Origin: Methanococci archaeon
Lineage (GTDB): Archaea; AGJL01; Methanococci; Methanococcales; Methanocaldococcaceae
DNA: 32,475 nt
Assembly: GCA_013153845.1 (NCBI GenBank)
Contig: JAADDS010000034.1
Location: 1-32,475, forward strand
Direction of reading: 5' to 3'
Shown: positions 1 through 8,607 of the stretch, piece after piece
Layout: every line of letters begins with the position of its first letter
Position numbering within the stretch: the stretch's first letter is position 1
Made by a program: the position numbers and the translations under genes
The notes under the pieces: generated by a model
Seen by the model: the letters and a program-made list of their open reading frames with translations, nothing else
Told to the model about the DNA's origin: nothing
The model's database searches: none

Positions 1-79
1 CAGCAGCAGCTCTACTAACTCTCTCTGCTCCTGCCTTTTTCAAAATTCTTTCAAATGGTGCAACTGGAAGCTCAGCCAT
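1..79 (-). CDS. Archaeal histone, N-terminal part (runs off the window)
   Basis: Reading the minus strand from the ATG at 77-79 gives MAELPVAPFERILKKAGAER followed by VSRAAA. This is the start of HMf-type archaeal histones (alpha-1 helix and the first part of the fold), which wrap DNA as dimers and larger oligomers. A strong ribosome site, GAGGTGAT, lies just before the ATG, so the start is secure. Only 26 codons are in the window; a full archaeal histone has about 67 residues. Its neighbour on the other strand is minD, the arrangement I recall for MJ0168/MJ0169 in M. jannaschii. Confidence 0.88.
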   Translation of the reverse strand, partial: MAELPVAPFERILKKAGAERVSRAAA

Positions 80-422
80 AATATCACCTCACAAAAGATT
101 TTCAATAAATGTTCTTATAAAATGCAGTATTTAAAATTTTCGGTTATATTTCAGTTGTTATGCTAAAAAGATCTTAAAGGAGATGATAACGGTTAAAAAG
201 AATAACACTTATAAAATTATATGATGCGATCGCTCCACTTTCTATATACTATATATTGGAGTTGATTGATAACATCTATTTAAAGACCCAAATATTTTTA
301 AACTATTATTCAAACTATTTTTTAAGAGAAGATATAATCTTGTTAATATAACAAAAACAGTTGAAATATAAAAAGGAAATAACAAAGTAAAAAAACAAAG
401 TAAAAATGCTGATTGGGATATT
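80..422. other. Intergenic region between histone and minD
   Basis: I find no convincing gene in these 343 bases. The left part holds the histone ribosome site and probable promoter. The octamer GCGATCGC near 227-234 is a palindrome that stands out in AT-rich DNA. Candidate AT boxes for minD occur around 240-300 and near 340, but none is clearly best. A minus-strand frame across 242-472 is hydrophobic, has no good ribosome site and runs into minD, so I treat it as spurious. Confidence 0.5.
128..136 (-). promoter_or_regulatory. Probable TATA box of the histone gene
   Basis: On the minus strand the sequence TTTTAAATA, preceded by purines that could act as a BRE, lies about 50 bases before the histone ATG. 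This puts a transcription start near 105 with a leader of roughly 25 bases that contains the ribosome site. The assignment rests on consensus only. Confidence 0.4.
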
Positions 423-1211
423 ATGATTATAACCATTGCATCAGGAAAAGGAGGAGTTGGAAAAACCACCACATCTGCCTCTTTGGCCGTATCTCTTGCA
501 AAATTGGGAAAAAAGGTTTTAACGATAGATGGGGATATATCAATGGCAAATTTGGGGGTCTTATTTAACTTAGAAAGAAAAAAGCCCTCATTACACGAAG
601 TATTGAGTGGAGAGGCAGATGTTAGAGAAGCGATCTATAAACACAAAACAGGAGTTTATGTTCTTCCCACAAGTTTATCTCTTGAAGGATATAAAAAATC
701 AGATATTGATTTACTTCCAGATGTTGTGAATGAAGTGGTAGACGATTTTGACTATATAGTGATCGATGCTCCTGCAGGATTAAACAGAGAGATGGCAACA
801 CACTTGGCAATTGCAGATAAACTACTTCTTGTTGTTACTCCTGAGATGTTTTCAATCATTGACGCTGTTAGGTTAAAAGAGAGTGCAGAAATGGCAGGAA
901 CCCCTCTTCTTGGTATTGTGTTAAATAGAGTTGGAAGGGATTTTGGGGAGATGAGACGGGACGAGATAGAGATGATTATAAAGGGAAAGGTATTAGTTGA
1001 AGTTCCGGAAGATGAGAGTGTTAGGGCAGCAGCACTAAAAAAAATGTGTGTTATTGAATATAAAAAAAATTCTCCTGCTTCTTTGGCATATATGAAATTG
1101 GCTTCAATAATATCAGGAGTTCCTGTTTACATTGAAGAAGATGTTGGAACTAAACATCATAACTTAACCATAATTGACAAAATCAAAAGATATTTAAAAT
1201 TAAAACTTTAA
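423..1211 (+). CDS. minD: MinD/ParA-family ATPase
   Basis: A deviant Walker A P-loop (GKGGVGKTT, residues 8-16, signature Lys9 and catalytic Lys14) starts the protein. A switch region with DGDISMANLG follows at about 37-46, and a Walker B-type VIDAPAGL near 114-121. Family members are dimerising ATPases that position proteins or structures on the membrane or nucleoid. The last 14 residues (TIIDKIKRYLKLKL) form a plausible amphipathic helix resembling the membrane-targeting tail of bacterial MinD. Length (262) is normal. No MinC or MinE is nearby, so a role in division-site selection is not implied. The gene converges with the MscS-type gene. The ATG has only a weak ribosome site. Confidence 0.88.
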   Translation: MIITIASGKGGVGKTTTSASLAVSLAKLGKKVLTIDGDISMANLGVLFNLERKKPSLHEVLSGEADVREAIYKHKTGVYVLPTSLSLEGYKKSDIDLLPDVVNEVVDDFDYIVIDAPAGLNREMATHLAIADKLLLVVTPEMFSIIDAVRLKESAEMAGTPLLGIVLNRVGRDFGEMRRDEIEMIIKGKVLVEVPEDESVRAAALKKMCVIEYKKNSPASLAYMKLASIISGVPVYIEEDVGTKHHNLTIIDKIKRYLKLKL

Positions 1212-1276
1212 AAAATAAAAAATAAGGAAATAAAATAAAAAATAACTTAAAAAATAACTTACCTCATTTCATTGCT

Positions 1277-2323
1277 TTAATTATCCTTATTCAAATAAAC
1301 AGTATACGTTGGAAATGCCATTTCTATCCCTTCTTTCTCAAATTCCTTTTTTATTTTTAAATTTATCTCATCAATTGCATTTAAATAATAATCGAATCCC
1401 ATGTTTCTTATAAAATACTCAACTCTCAAATTTAGAGACCAATCCCCATACTCTTTGAAGTGAACCCTATATGGAGGAAGAGTAGCAGGATGTTCCTCCA
1501 GTATTGTTTTCACAATTTCTTTTGCTTTTTCTATTTTTTCTACTGGTGTGTCGTATGTTAAGCCAATAGTCGTTAAAACTCTTCTTCTATCCCTAACTGT
1601 TAAATTTTCAATTGCTGAATCTAAAAGCTCAGAGTTTGGAATTGTTATTAGTGTATGATCAAACGTTCTTATTCTTGTGCTTCTAATACCAATCTCTTCC
1701 ACTATCCCTTCTGCTCCTTTAACCTTTACCCAGTGCCCTAAACTAAACGGCTTATCTATTAATATTAAAATGCCCGCAATAAAATTTTTTATTGTATCTT
1801 GCATTGCCAGGGCAACTGCTAAACCACCAACACCCAAACCTGCCAATAAAGCGGTAATATCATACCCAACTGAGCTTAAAGCAGTTAACAACCCGAGGAT
1901 AATTGTTAAGATCTTTACAACTTTTTTGAGTGGTTTTATTATATGCTCATCCAACTCTGTTTCTGTTCTCTCTGTCAAGGGGATGAGGTAGTGCTCAAAT
2001 ACCCCATCTAAAAATTTAACTGCAAAATATGTTGCACATAGAATAACTACTACTTTAACTGATTCGTTTATTATTTTAAATAGATAATCTGGCAACGTTA
2101 AGAATCTTAAACCAAAATAAAAAAATATCGTAACAACCAATACAATTATTGGCAGATCAATAGCATCTAACAATATATCGTCAAATTTTGTTTTAGTTTT
2201 GTTTATTATGCGTTTTAAGTAGTTTCTTATAATCCTATCAACGATTTTTCCAACCAATACACCAAACACCGCTATTAGTATAAAAATTATTATATTGTAT
2301 AGATCGTTTCCAAAGACCTCCAT
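1277..2323 (-). CDS. mscMJ: MscS-family mechanosensitive channel (MscMJ type)
   Basis: Hydrophobic segments lie at about residues 8-25, 57-75, 88-106 and 134-152. The pore-lining helix at about 155-190 is rich in small residues (ALLAGLGVGGLAVALAMQD) and is followed by the FIAGILILIDKPFSLG stretch that starts the beta domain of MscS proteins. The cytoplasmic domain ends with a beta-rich tail (FPTYTVYLN). Such channels open under membrane tension and release solutes on hypo-osmotic shock. The protein matches what I recall of MscMJ of M. jannaschii (MJ0170). The ATG follows a GGGGGGAGAGG ribosome site. It is the last gene of an apparent operon with pcm and ligase, 23 bases after the ligase stop. 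Confidence 0.92.
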   Translation of the reverse strand: MEVFGNDLYNIIIFILIAVFGVLVGKIVDRIIRNYLKRIINKTKTKFDDILLDAIDLPIIVLVVTIFFYFGLRFLTLPDYLFKIINESVKVVVILCATYFAVKFLDGVFEHYLIPLTERTETELDEHIIKPLKKVVKILTIILGLLTALSSVGYDITALLAGLGVGGLAVALAMQDTIKNFIAGILILIDKPFSLGHWVKVKGAEGIVEEIGIRSTRIRTFDHTLITIPNSELLDSAIENLTVRDRRRVLTTIGLTYDTPVEKIEKAKEIVKTILEEHPATLPPYRVHFKEYGDWSLNLRVEYFIRNMGFDYYLNAIDEINLKIKKEFEKEGIEMAFPTYTVYLNKDN

Positions 2324-2346
2324 TTCCTCTCCCCCCTAAAAATATC

Positions 2347-4068
2347 TCACTTTCTACCTCTCTGTATCTCATAAATTCTTTCCACATCTTTTACAGTGTT
2401 TATATCATCCTTTCCCTTATCAAATCTAAATCTTACAACCCTTGGAAACCTTAGGGCATAACCACATGGATACTTATCTGATTTCTGAATTTCTTCATAA
2501 GCAACTTCAATAACAATTTTTGGTTCAACTTCAACCTCCTCTCCGAGATCTCTTTTTATTATTTTGTCAATTTCCTCTTTTAACATTTCCAAATCCGCTT
2601 CACTTAATCCAGTTCCAACATAACCTATCGGATATAGATTCCCTTCTTCATCTTTAACGCATATTTCAAACGATCCATACCAATCTTTCCTCTTTCCCAT
2701 TCCTCTCTTTGCCTTTGTTATAACAACATCTAAACTTTCAAGAGTTGGTTTAAACTTATACATTGTCCTAACTCTACTACCTGGAGTGTAAGGGGCTTTT
2801 AGGTTTTTTATCATAACCCCTTCATGCCCGATTGATAAACTCCAATTGTAAAATTCCCTTGCCTCCTTTGGATCATCACTAACTAATTTGTAGGAAATAT
2901 CCACAATCTTGTCAGATTTTAACTCTCGTTCTATTCTTTCCCGTTCTGTCCTCCAATCGTTTTCATAACCTACAATATCTTCTAATTCTTTTCTTCTTTT
3001 TTCAAATTCCTCATCTATCAAAGATGTTCCGTTTTTATAGAGAATATCAAATAAATAAACTCTCAAATTTATTTCTTTCATCATCTTTCCAATGTCATAT
3101 TTCCTTCTAAATCTCCTAAGAATGTCTTGGAAAGGCCTTGGTTTTCCTGTTTGTTTATCTATTGCAACACACTCTCCTTCTACAATTAACTCATCAACAT
3201 TTATCTTTTTAATCGCATCCACAATTTCTGGAAGAGCATTTGTAACATCTTCCAATCTTCTACTGTATATTTTAACTTTATCCCCTCCTTTGTGAATTTG
3301 AACTCTCGCCCCATCATATTTCGTCTCAAATTGGGCTTTTCCCATCTCCAATAATGCCTCTTCAATTGAAGGGGCTAATTGTGCCAGCATAGGTTTTATC
3401 GGCCTAAATAATCTTAACTTCAAGTCCTCACTTTCTAACTCATTTTTAATTAATTTTTCAGCCAATAGTCCAATGTCATTGGTTATAGCATATATCTTCT
3501 CCAACTTTTCCTTTGGAACGTTGAAGTAAACTGAGAGAGCATCAAGTATCGTAGGAACGTTCATACCAAGTCGCATATCCTCTAAAATCAATCTTGCTAA
3601 GTATCTACACTCTATTGGAGAGGCCCTCATAAACAAACTACTTATTAATCTTAATTTCTTCTTTTGGGAGCCCTCTCCTTCAATCTCTCCAACTCTTTTT
3701 AAGGTTTCATAAACATCATCCACAGTTAAAGGAGATAGAAGCAAAGATAGCTGTTTTGTTTTTGATTTTAACTGTTCTACTGCAAACCCAATATCTCCTG
3801 TCTCTTTAATCTTTTCTAATAATTCCTCTTTTTTAATTCCCATCGAAGTTATTGCATTTATTAGTAGTTTTTCTCCAATGCCAAGTTCCCTTTCGTCATA
3901 TTCGGGATATACTCTTCCAATAGCCATATAACATATTTTCTTTAAATCTTCTGGTTTTCCTTTTTCTTTAACAAGATCTATTAATTTAATGAAATAATCC
4001 CTTTTCTCTAACCGTTTTGTTGTATTTTCTATTTTATCAAATATCTCACAAACATCTTTCCAAAGCAT
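2347..4068 (-). CDS. lig: ATP-dependent DNA ligase (archaeal Lig1 type)
   Basis: The 573-residue protein has the three-domain layout of archaeal/eukaryotic ligase I: a helical DNA-binding domain (about 1-220), an adenylation domain and an OB-fold domain (about 410-573). The nucleotide-binding motif is ETKYDGARVQIH with the lysine that becomes adenylated at position 250. Other nucleotidyltransferase motifs visible are YSRRLEDVT, VEGECVAID, HEGVMIKN and MYKFKP. It seals nicks in replication and repair. The ATG is preceded by GGTGAAATA. The gene sits between pcm and the channel on the same strand and length is typical. Confidence 0.96.
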   Translation of the reverse strand: MLWKDVCEIFDKIENTTKRLEKRDYFIKLIDLVKEKGKPEDLKKICYMAIGRVYPEYDERELGIGEKLLINAITSMGIKKEELLEKIKETGDIGFAVEQLKSKTKQLSLLLSPLTVDDVYETLKRVGEIEGEGSQKKKLRLISSLFMRASPIECRYLARLILEDMRLGMNVPTILDALSVYFNVPKEKLEKIYAITNDIGLLAEKLIKNELESEDLKLRLFRPIKPMLAQLAPSIEEALLEMGKAQFETKYDGARVQIHKGGDKVKIYSRRLEDVTNALPEIVDAIKKINVDELIVEGECVAIDKQTGKPRPFQDILRRFRRKYDIGKMMKEINLRVYLFDILYKNGTSLIDEEFEKRRKELEDIVGYENDWRTERERIERELKSDKIVDISYKLVSDDPKEAREFYNWSLSIGHEGVMIKNLKAPYTPGSRVRTMYKFKPTLESLDVVITKAKRGMGKRKDWYGSFEICVKDEEGNLYPIGYVGTGLSEADLEMLKEEIDKIIKRDLGEEVEVEPKIVIEVAYEEIQKSDKYPCGYALRFPRVVRFRFDKGKDDINTVKDVERIYEIQRGRK

Positions 4069-4139
4069 TATTTCACCAAAAAATTGTTATTATTTTCTAA
4101 TCCGCATGTCTTTTATTTAAATAAAACTAAAAAACTAAA

Positions 4140-4790
4140 TCAGTACTGGGGAAACCCTTCTTTACCAATTAAAGGAACAAAAGCCACGTCTCCATAGTCC
4201 TTCATAATCAATTCGTCTCCTTTTTTCTCTACCAATACTAACTTTTGTAAATATTTCCCAACAGGCATTAATAACTTTCCACCATCTTTTAATTGCTCTA
4301 TTAACGCTTTTGGAATCTTTGGGCCAGCTGCGGTAACGTAGATCCTATCGTAAGGGGCTAACGGTTTATATCCGAGCGTTCCATCTCCCACAACTACAAT
4401 CACGTTATCGTATCCTAACTTTCTTAAAGTTTTCTCAGCTTTTTCTGCTAACTCTGGAATTCTTTCAATACTAACTACCAATCCTTCTTTTCCAACAATC
4501 TCAGCAGTTATCGCTGCGTGATAACCGCAACCTGTTCCAATTTCTAACACTTTCATCCCTGGTTTCAAGTCCAAAAGTTCACTCATCAATCCAACCATGT
4601 GAATTGCTGAGATCGTTTGTCCATGGCCAATATCCAAGGGAGTGTCTACATAGGCATATTTTCTCAGATGTTCTGGAATAAACTCCTCCCTTGGAACCTT
4701 CATCAGTGCATCTATAACCCTCTTACTTTTAATATATCCCTCTCTTATAAGTTTTTCAATAACTCTTCTTTTTTCCTCGTCAAGATCCAT
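4140..4790 (-). CDS. pcm: Protein-L-isoaspartate O-methyltransferase
   Basis: The 216-residue protein carries the PIMT signature [14 protein letters not shown] (about 52-65), the SAM-binding glycine motif [13 protein letters not shown] (about 80-92) and the later GDGTLGY and [10 protein letters not shown] segments. The enzyme methylates L-isoaspartyl residues in damaged proteins so that they can be restored, which fits a hyperthermophile where isomerisation is fast. The ATG follows AGAGGGGAAG. It appears to be the first gene of the pcm-ligase-channel operon, 71 bases before the ligase start. Its promoter would lie in the 234-base divergent gap shared with the Tfx-type gene. Confidence 0.95.
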   Translation of the reverse strand: MDLDEEKRRVIEKLIREGYIKSKRVIDALMKVPREEFIPEHLRKYAYVDTPLDIGHGQTISAIHMVGLMSELLDLKPGMKVLEIGTGCGYHAAITAEIVGKEGLVVSIERIPELAEKAEKTLRKLGYDNVIVVVGDGTLGYKPLAPYDRIYVTAAGPKIPKALIEQLKDGGKLLMPVGKYLQKLVLVEKKGDELIMKDYGDVAFVPLIGKEGFPQY

Positions 4791-4915
4791 AATCTTCCCC
4801 TCTTTCTAATCTCTTATTTCTATCATTTCCATTTTTTATTATTTCATTACATTACTTTATTTTTATCCTTTGTTTTGAGTAGAGTTTTTATATCATATGG
4901 CATAGCAAAATAATT

Positions 4916-4926
4916 ATAATGATTAT
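4916..4926. promoter_or_regulatory. Short perfect palindrome in the pcm/Tfx divergent gap
   Basis: ATAATGATTAT is a perfect 11-base inverted repeat between two divergent genes, one of which encodes a DNA-binding protein. It could be an operator, but short AT-rich palindromes arise easily in such DNA, so confidence is low. Confidence 0.2.
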
Positions 4927-5024
4927 TGATTAACCTTAACCTTATGAAATTAACAGTCAAATTCGGAGTTCTAGATCATAAAAAGATGCCATATTTTAAA
5001 TATTCTGAATTATAGGTGTTTGTT

Positions 5025-5438
5025 ATGGTGGAGGACTCATTTTTAACTGAAACGCAAATAAAGGTATTAAAATTAAGAAAAAAAGGCCTTACTCAGGAGG
5101 AAATTGCGAAAATACTTGGGACAAGTAGAGCAAACATAAGTATGATAGAAAAAAGAGCGAGAGAAAATGTAAAAAAGGCCAGAAACACTTTAAGAATATA
5201 TAACAAGATAATGGCCCCGATCTTTCTCGATATTGAAGAGGGAACTGACGTGCTTGAAATACCTGAAATTGTTTTTAAAGAAGCAGATACCGCTGGAATA
5301 AAAGTAAAATATAATACATTAGAACTTTTAGATGTTTTAAAAAATTCTGCCTCAGAATTTATTGAGAAAAGAACAGTTAAGAAGAAATTTAGAATATATG
5401 TCCTTGAAAATGGAGATATTGATGTAGGACAGATTTAA
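5025..5438 (+). CDS. tfx: Tfx-family DNA-binding transcriptional regulator
   Basis: An N-terminal helix-turn-helix spans about residues 6-45 (LTETQIKVLKLRKKGLTQEE, then IAKILGTSRANISMIEKRA). A C-terminal alpha/beta domain follows that is typical of the Tfx family, first described as a regulator of the formylmethanofuran dehydrogenase operon in Methanothermobacter. I chose the ATG at 5025 because TATAGGTG lies just before it; the GTG at 5016 is part of that ribosome site. This gives 137 residues. The gene is 33 bases upstream of pelota and may be cotranscribed with it. Its target genes cannot be read from this window. Confidence 0.85.
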   Translation: MVEDSFLTETQIKVLKLRKKGLTQEEIAKILGTSRANISMIEKRARENVKKARNTLRIYNKIMAPIFLDIEEGTDVLEIPEIVFKEADTAGIKVKYNTLELLDVLKNSASEFIEKRTVKKKFRIYVLENGDIDVGQI

Positions 5439-5471
5439 ATTATATTTAAACCCAGATAAGGAGGTGTGTAA

Positions 5472-6515
5472 ATGAAAATAATAAAAGAAATTCCTCAAAA
5501 GCAGACAATAAAACTCATGCCTGAAAATTTAGACGATCTTTGGGTTATCTACAACATAATAGAAGAAGGGGATAAAATATTTGCAATAACTGAAAGAAGA
5601 GTTCAGGATAAAGGAGATATGATAAGAGCAGATAGGGGAGCTAAGAAAAAAATGTTTTTGGGAATTGAGACAAAGAACGTTGAATTCGACGAAAACACGA
5701 AACGAGTTAGAATTCTTGGAACTATAATTAGCGGACCTGAGGATGTTCCTCTTGGAAGTCATCACACGATAGAAGTTAAACCCTACGATGAGCTCTCAAT
5801 AGAAAAGGACTGGAAAAAATGGCAAATAGAAAGAATAAAAGATGCAATTAATTCCTCAAAAAGACCAAAAGTTTTGGTTGTAATAATGGATGATGAAGAG
5901 GCAGAAATATTCGAAATCAGAGATTATAATATAAAAGAGATCTGCTCAATAAAATCCCACTCATCAAAAAAACTTGACTACAAGATAAATGAAGAGTTAA
6001 AAAAAGAGTATTATCATGAGATAGCGAAGGTTTTATCGGAGTATGATGTTGATAATATTTTGGTTGCAGGCCCAGGATTTGCAAAAAATAGTTTTTATAA
6101 CTTTATCTCATCACAATATCCCGACTTAAAAAGAAAAATTGTAGTTGAAAGTATTTCAACAACATCAAGAGCAGGAATGAATGAAGTTATTAAAAGAGGG
6201 ATAATAAACAGAATCTACAAAGAATCAAGGGTTGCAAAAGAAACTCAACTAATAGAGAAACTATTGGAGGAGATAGCAAAAAAAGGATTAGCTGTTTACG
6301 GAATTGATGAAGTAAAAAAAGCGTTGGAGTATTCTGCAATAGACACCTTACTGGTTTCAGACAGTTTTGTTCGAAATAGAGAAATTGAAGAAATAATAAG
6401 TCGTGTAGAGGAGATGGGTGGGAAAGTTGTAATCGTCTCATCAGAACACGATTCTGGAAAGCAATTAAAGGCATTAGGAGGGATAGCAGGGTTATTGAGA
6501 TTTCCTATTGAATAA
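5472..6515 (+). CDS. pelA: Pelota (Dom34) translation-recycling factor
   Basis: The 347-residue protein has the three-domain structure of archaeal pelota: an Lsm-like N domain (about 1-130, including DKGDMIRADRG and the KKMFLGIE segment), then a central and a C-terminal domain resembling release factor eRF1/aRF1 but without the GGQ peptide-release loop. The segment SISTTSRAGMNEVIKRGI, near 225-242, is well conserved in the family as I know it. With its GTPase partner it binds stalled ribosomes and helps split them. The ribosome site AAGGAGGTG is strong. The gene converges with the translin-family gene; 34 bases separate the stops. Confidence 0.94.
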   Translation: MKIIKEIPQKQTIKLMPENLDDLWVIYNIIEEGDKIFAITERRVQDKGDMIRADRGAKKKMFLGIETKNVEFDENTKRVRILGTIISGPEDVPLGSHHTIEVKPYDELSIEKDWKKWQIERIKDAINSSKRPKVLVVIMDDEEAEIFEIRDYNIKEICSIKSHSSKKLDYKINEELKKEYYHEIAKVLSEYDVDNILVAGPGFAKNSFYNFISSQYPDLKRKIVVESISTTSRAGMNEVIKRGIINRIYKESRVAKETQLIEKLLEEIAKKGLAVYGIDEVKKALEYSAIDTLLVSDSFVRNREIEEIISRVEEMGGKVVIVSSEHDSGKQLKALGGIAGLLRFPIE

Positions 6516-6549
6516 AACTTTAAGAAAGTTTCATCAAAATAAATATGAA

Positions 6550-7155
6550 TTAAGGATTTTGCACTCTCTTTAACTCCTCTCTAAGTTTAAGATTTTGAAT
6601 GAAATTAACAATATCTCCATGAGTTCTCTCTAAAATTCCCCTACAAATATCCTGTTTTCTCCTCAAATTATCAACTACGTGGTAATAATCAAAATTCATT
6701 AAAAACTCATAAATATCTTCCATAAATCTAAAAAATCTCTCCACATTTTCTAAGTTATCATCTTTCATTGCTTCTAAAACCTCCCTCCTCAACTCTCCAA
6801 CTACATCTGCCAAGCCCAATATGTAATTTTCTTTTCTAACAAATTCAACATCTTTATATCTTGGAATTTTATCATTAAATTTTATCTCATAAAGAGATAG
6901 TGCCTCTACAAACTCCTGCTGAGGTGTAGATAGATAATTAACAAATTCTGGGAAAGTTGCTAACGAATTCAAGTTTTTAATCTTTTCAGCGATTTTATTT
7001 AACTCTTCTTCAAACTCTCTGCCATCATCCGCTTTGTGTATCTTTCTTATCAACATTGCACAATCTCTCGTTATCTCTCTCGATAACTTCAATACCTCCT
7101 CCCTAACCTCATCTTTATTTGCAAGATAATCCACAAGATAACCTACATCTTCCAC
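6550..7155 (-). CDS. Translin-family protein
   Basis: The all-helical protein of about 201 residues has features of archaeal translin/TRAX homologues: a basic SREITRDCAMLIRKIHKA helix, an FPEFVNYLSTPQQEFVEALSLYE segment and YILGLADVVGELRREVLEAM. The family binds RNA or single-stranded DNA as ring oligomers, and related archaeal proteins have nuclease activity on RNA. I set the start at the GTG at 7153-7155 because GGTGAT lies four bases before it. A longer frame back to 7206 would add 17 residues (YNQIQHNRY...) that look unconserved, although a GGAGGAG stretch precedes it. Family assignment is from residue patterns; the archaeal in vivo role is not known to me. Confidence 0.75.
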   Translation of the reverse strand: MEDVGYLVDYLANKDEVREEVLKLSREITRDCAMLIRKIHKADDGREFEEELNKIAEKIKNLNSLATFPEFVNYLSTPQQEFVEALSLYEIKFNDKIPRYKDVEFVRKENYILGLADVVGELRREVLEAMKDDNLENVERFFRFMEDIYEFLMNFDYYHVVDNLRRKQDICRGILERTHGDIVNFIQNLKLREELKRVQNP

Positions 7156-7251
7156 ACTGATCACCAAAAATTTTATATACCTATTGTGTTGTATTTGATT
7201 ATACACTCCTCCTTTTCTTTTTGATCATATTTAATTTTAAGTTTATATAAT

Positions 7252-7305
7252 GCAAACCTGAAAAGCCCACAGGGGCAATGACAGGTTTGCGAAATCGAGC
7301 AAACC
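7252..7305. ncRNA. GC-rich element with two mutually exclusive hairpins (candidate small RNA or leader)
   Basis: Three strands of one sequence family occur in a row: GCAAACCTG (7252-7260), CAGGTTTGC (7282-7290) and GCAAACC (7299-7305). The middle strand can pair with the first (9 bp, enclosing an inner GCCC/GGGC stem) or with the third (7 bp, 8-base loop), but not with both. The element is clearly richer in GC than its surroundings, which in hyperthermophiles usually marks structured RNA. TATA-like motifs flank it at 7242-7249 and 7325-7333. The second, read on the minus strand, is about 24 bases before the GGTTTGC at 7305, suggesting a minus-strand transcript starting at the hairpin. Strand and function are undecided; I do not recognise the family. 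Confidence 0.4.
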
Positions 7306-7324
7306 ATATAATTTACCTTAATAC

Positions 7325-7332
7325 TTTATATA
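7325..7332 (+). promoter_or_regulatory. Probable TATA box of the ribosomal protein cluster
   Basis: TTTATATA lies 79 bases before the rpl3 ATG, which would place transcription start near 7355 and leave a leader of about 55 bases ending in the ribosome site GGGAGGT. The motif is nearly symmetric and could also serve the minus strand. Confidence 0.45.
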
Positions 7333-7410
7333 ATCCTAAAACAGTAAAAAATAAAAATCGAAAACACTTGGATTTTAAAGAACATCAAAATGTATTCGGG
7401 AGGTTAGATT

Positions 7411-8418
7411 ATGGGATTGAGTATTAATAGACCAAGAAGAGGATCGTTAGCATTTAGTCCAAGAAAAAGAGCAAAAAGACCAGTTCCAAGAATTAGAAGC
7501 TGGCCAGATGAAGAGACAGTAAGATTACAGGCATTTCCAGTTTATAAAGCAGGAATGAGCCATGCATTCATAAAAGAAGATAATCAAAAAAGTCCAAAAG
7601 CAGGGCAAGAAGTGTTTACTCCAATCACAATATTAGAAGCACCACCAATCAATGTATGTGCTATAAGGGTCTATGGAAGAAACGAAAGAAACTACTTGAC
7701 AACATTAACAGAGGTCTGGGCAGACAACTTAGACAAGGAATTAGAAAGAAAAATAAATCTTCCAAAAAAAGAAGAAAGAAAGACAATCGATGATTTAGAG
7801 GCAATAAAGGATAAAATAGAAGATGTTAGAGTTCTCGTTCATACAAATCCAAAATTAACTTGCTTGCCAAAGAAAAAACCAGAGATCTTGGAAATTAGAA
7901 TTGGAGGAAAAGACATCGAGGAGAGATTAAACTACGCCAAAGAGATTTTAGGTAAGCAGTTAAACATTACAGATGTATTCCAAGAAGGAGAATTAGCAGA
8001 CACAATTGGAATCACAAAAGGTAAGGGCTTCCAAGGACAGGTTAAAAGATGGGGAGTTAAAATACAATTTGGAAAGCATGCAAGAAAAGGGGTTGGAAGA
8101 CACGTTGGTTCTATTGGGCCATGGCAACCAAAGATGATCATGTGGACAGTTCCAATGCCAGGACAAATGGGTTATCATCAAAGAACAGAATATAACAAAA
8201 GAATATTAAAAATTGGGAACAATGGAGAAGAGATAACTCCAAAAGGTGGCTTCTTACACTATGGAGTTATAAAAAACAACTATGTTGTATTAAAAGGTTC
8301 AGTTCAAGGGCCTGCAAAAAGATTAATTGTATTAAGAAGGGCTATAAGACCAGAAGAGCCATTAATAAAAGTTCCAGAAATAACATACATAAGCACAACA
8401 TCAAAACAGGGGAAATAA
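7411..8418 (+). CDS. rpl3: 50S ribosomal protein L3 (uL3)
   Basis: The 335-residue product has the archaeal/eukaryotic L3 layout. The basic N-terminus is [20 protein letters not shown]. The core includes AYKAGMSH-like [10 protein letters not shown] near 45-54, and [18 protein letters not shown] near 195-212, the tip that reaches the peptidyl transferase centre. It ends with RRAIRP and [13 protein letters not shown]3 initiates large-subunit assembly. The ATG follows GGGAGGT. It is the first gene of an L3-L4-L23-L2-S19 cluster. A 189-base A-rich gap separates it from rpl4. Confidence 0.98.
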   Translation: MGLSINRPRRGSLAFSPRKRAKRPVPRIRSWPDEETVRLQAFPVYKAGMSHAFIKEDNQKSPKAGQEVFTPITILEAPPINVCAIRVYGRNERNYLTTLTEVWADNLDKELERKINLPKKEERKTIDDLEAIKDKIEDVRVLVHTNPKLTCLPKKKPEILEIRIGGKDIEERLNYAKEILGKQLNITDVFQEGELADTIGITKGKGFQGQVKRWGVKIQFGKHARKGVGRHVGSIGPWQPKMIMWTVPMPGQMGYHQRTEYNKRILKIGNNGEEITPKGGFLHYGVIKNNYVVLKGSVQGPAKRLIVLRRAIRPEEPLIKVPEITYISTTSKQGK

Positions 8419-8607
8419 GTAAGAAAATTTGAAAATTAGAAAATATAATAAAATTAAATAAAATAACAAAGAAAATAATAAAAAGAAAAACAAAAAAGAG
8501 ATCAAAACACCTAAAAATAAAAATTATCCAAAAATTAAGGAAATAAAGGGAATAACTGAACTAAAAAGGATCGAATATTAAATAATGGAGAGAGAAGGTG
8601 GATAGTA
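8419..8607 (+). other. A-rich spacer between rpl3 and rpl4
   Basis: These 189 bases contain no gene. They are dominated by A runs on the plus strand with a few short T stretches, a composition expected for an unstructured RNA spacer. The ribosome site of rpl4 (GAAGGTGGAT) lies at its end. Ribosomal protein genes in operons are usually packed far more tightly, so an internal promoter or processing site is possible. Confidence 0.4.

Noticed and set aside
242-472. 76-codon minus-strand hydrophobic frame
   Set aside because: It overlaps the minD start, lacks a ribosome site, and its Phe/Leu/Ile richness comes from the AT-rich leader read in reverse.
1677-1991. 104-codon plus-strand frame opposite the MscS-type gene
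   Set aside because: Antisense shadow of a well-supported channel gene with no start signal.
7252-7290. Archaeal SECIS element or box C/D RNA
   Set aside because: The internal loop does not show the GAA/A arrangement I associate with archaeal SECIS, and no selenoprotein gene is adjacent. Boxes C and D are incomplete (CTGA and ATGA only), and a kink-turn could not be drawn with proper tandem G-A pairs.
7261-7305. tRNA or tRNA fragment
   Set aside because: No T-loop, acceptor stem or anticodon arm can be drawn; only two alternative hairpins exist.
8419-8607. Small genes in the A-rich spacers of the ribosomal cluster
   Set aside because: Short frames are lysine/asparagine runs from poly-A composition, without ribosome sites.
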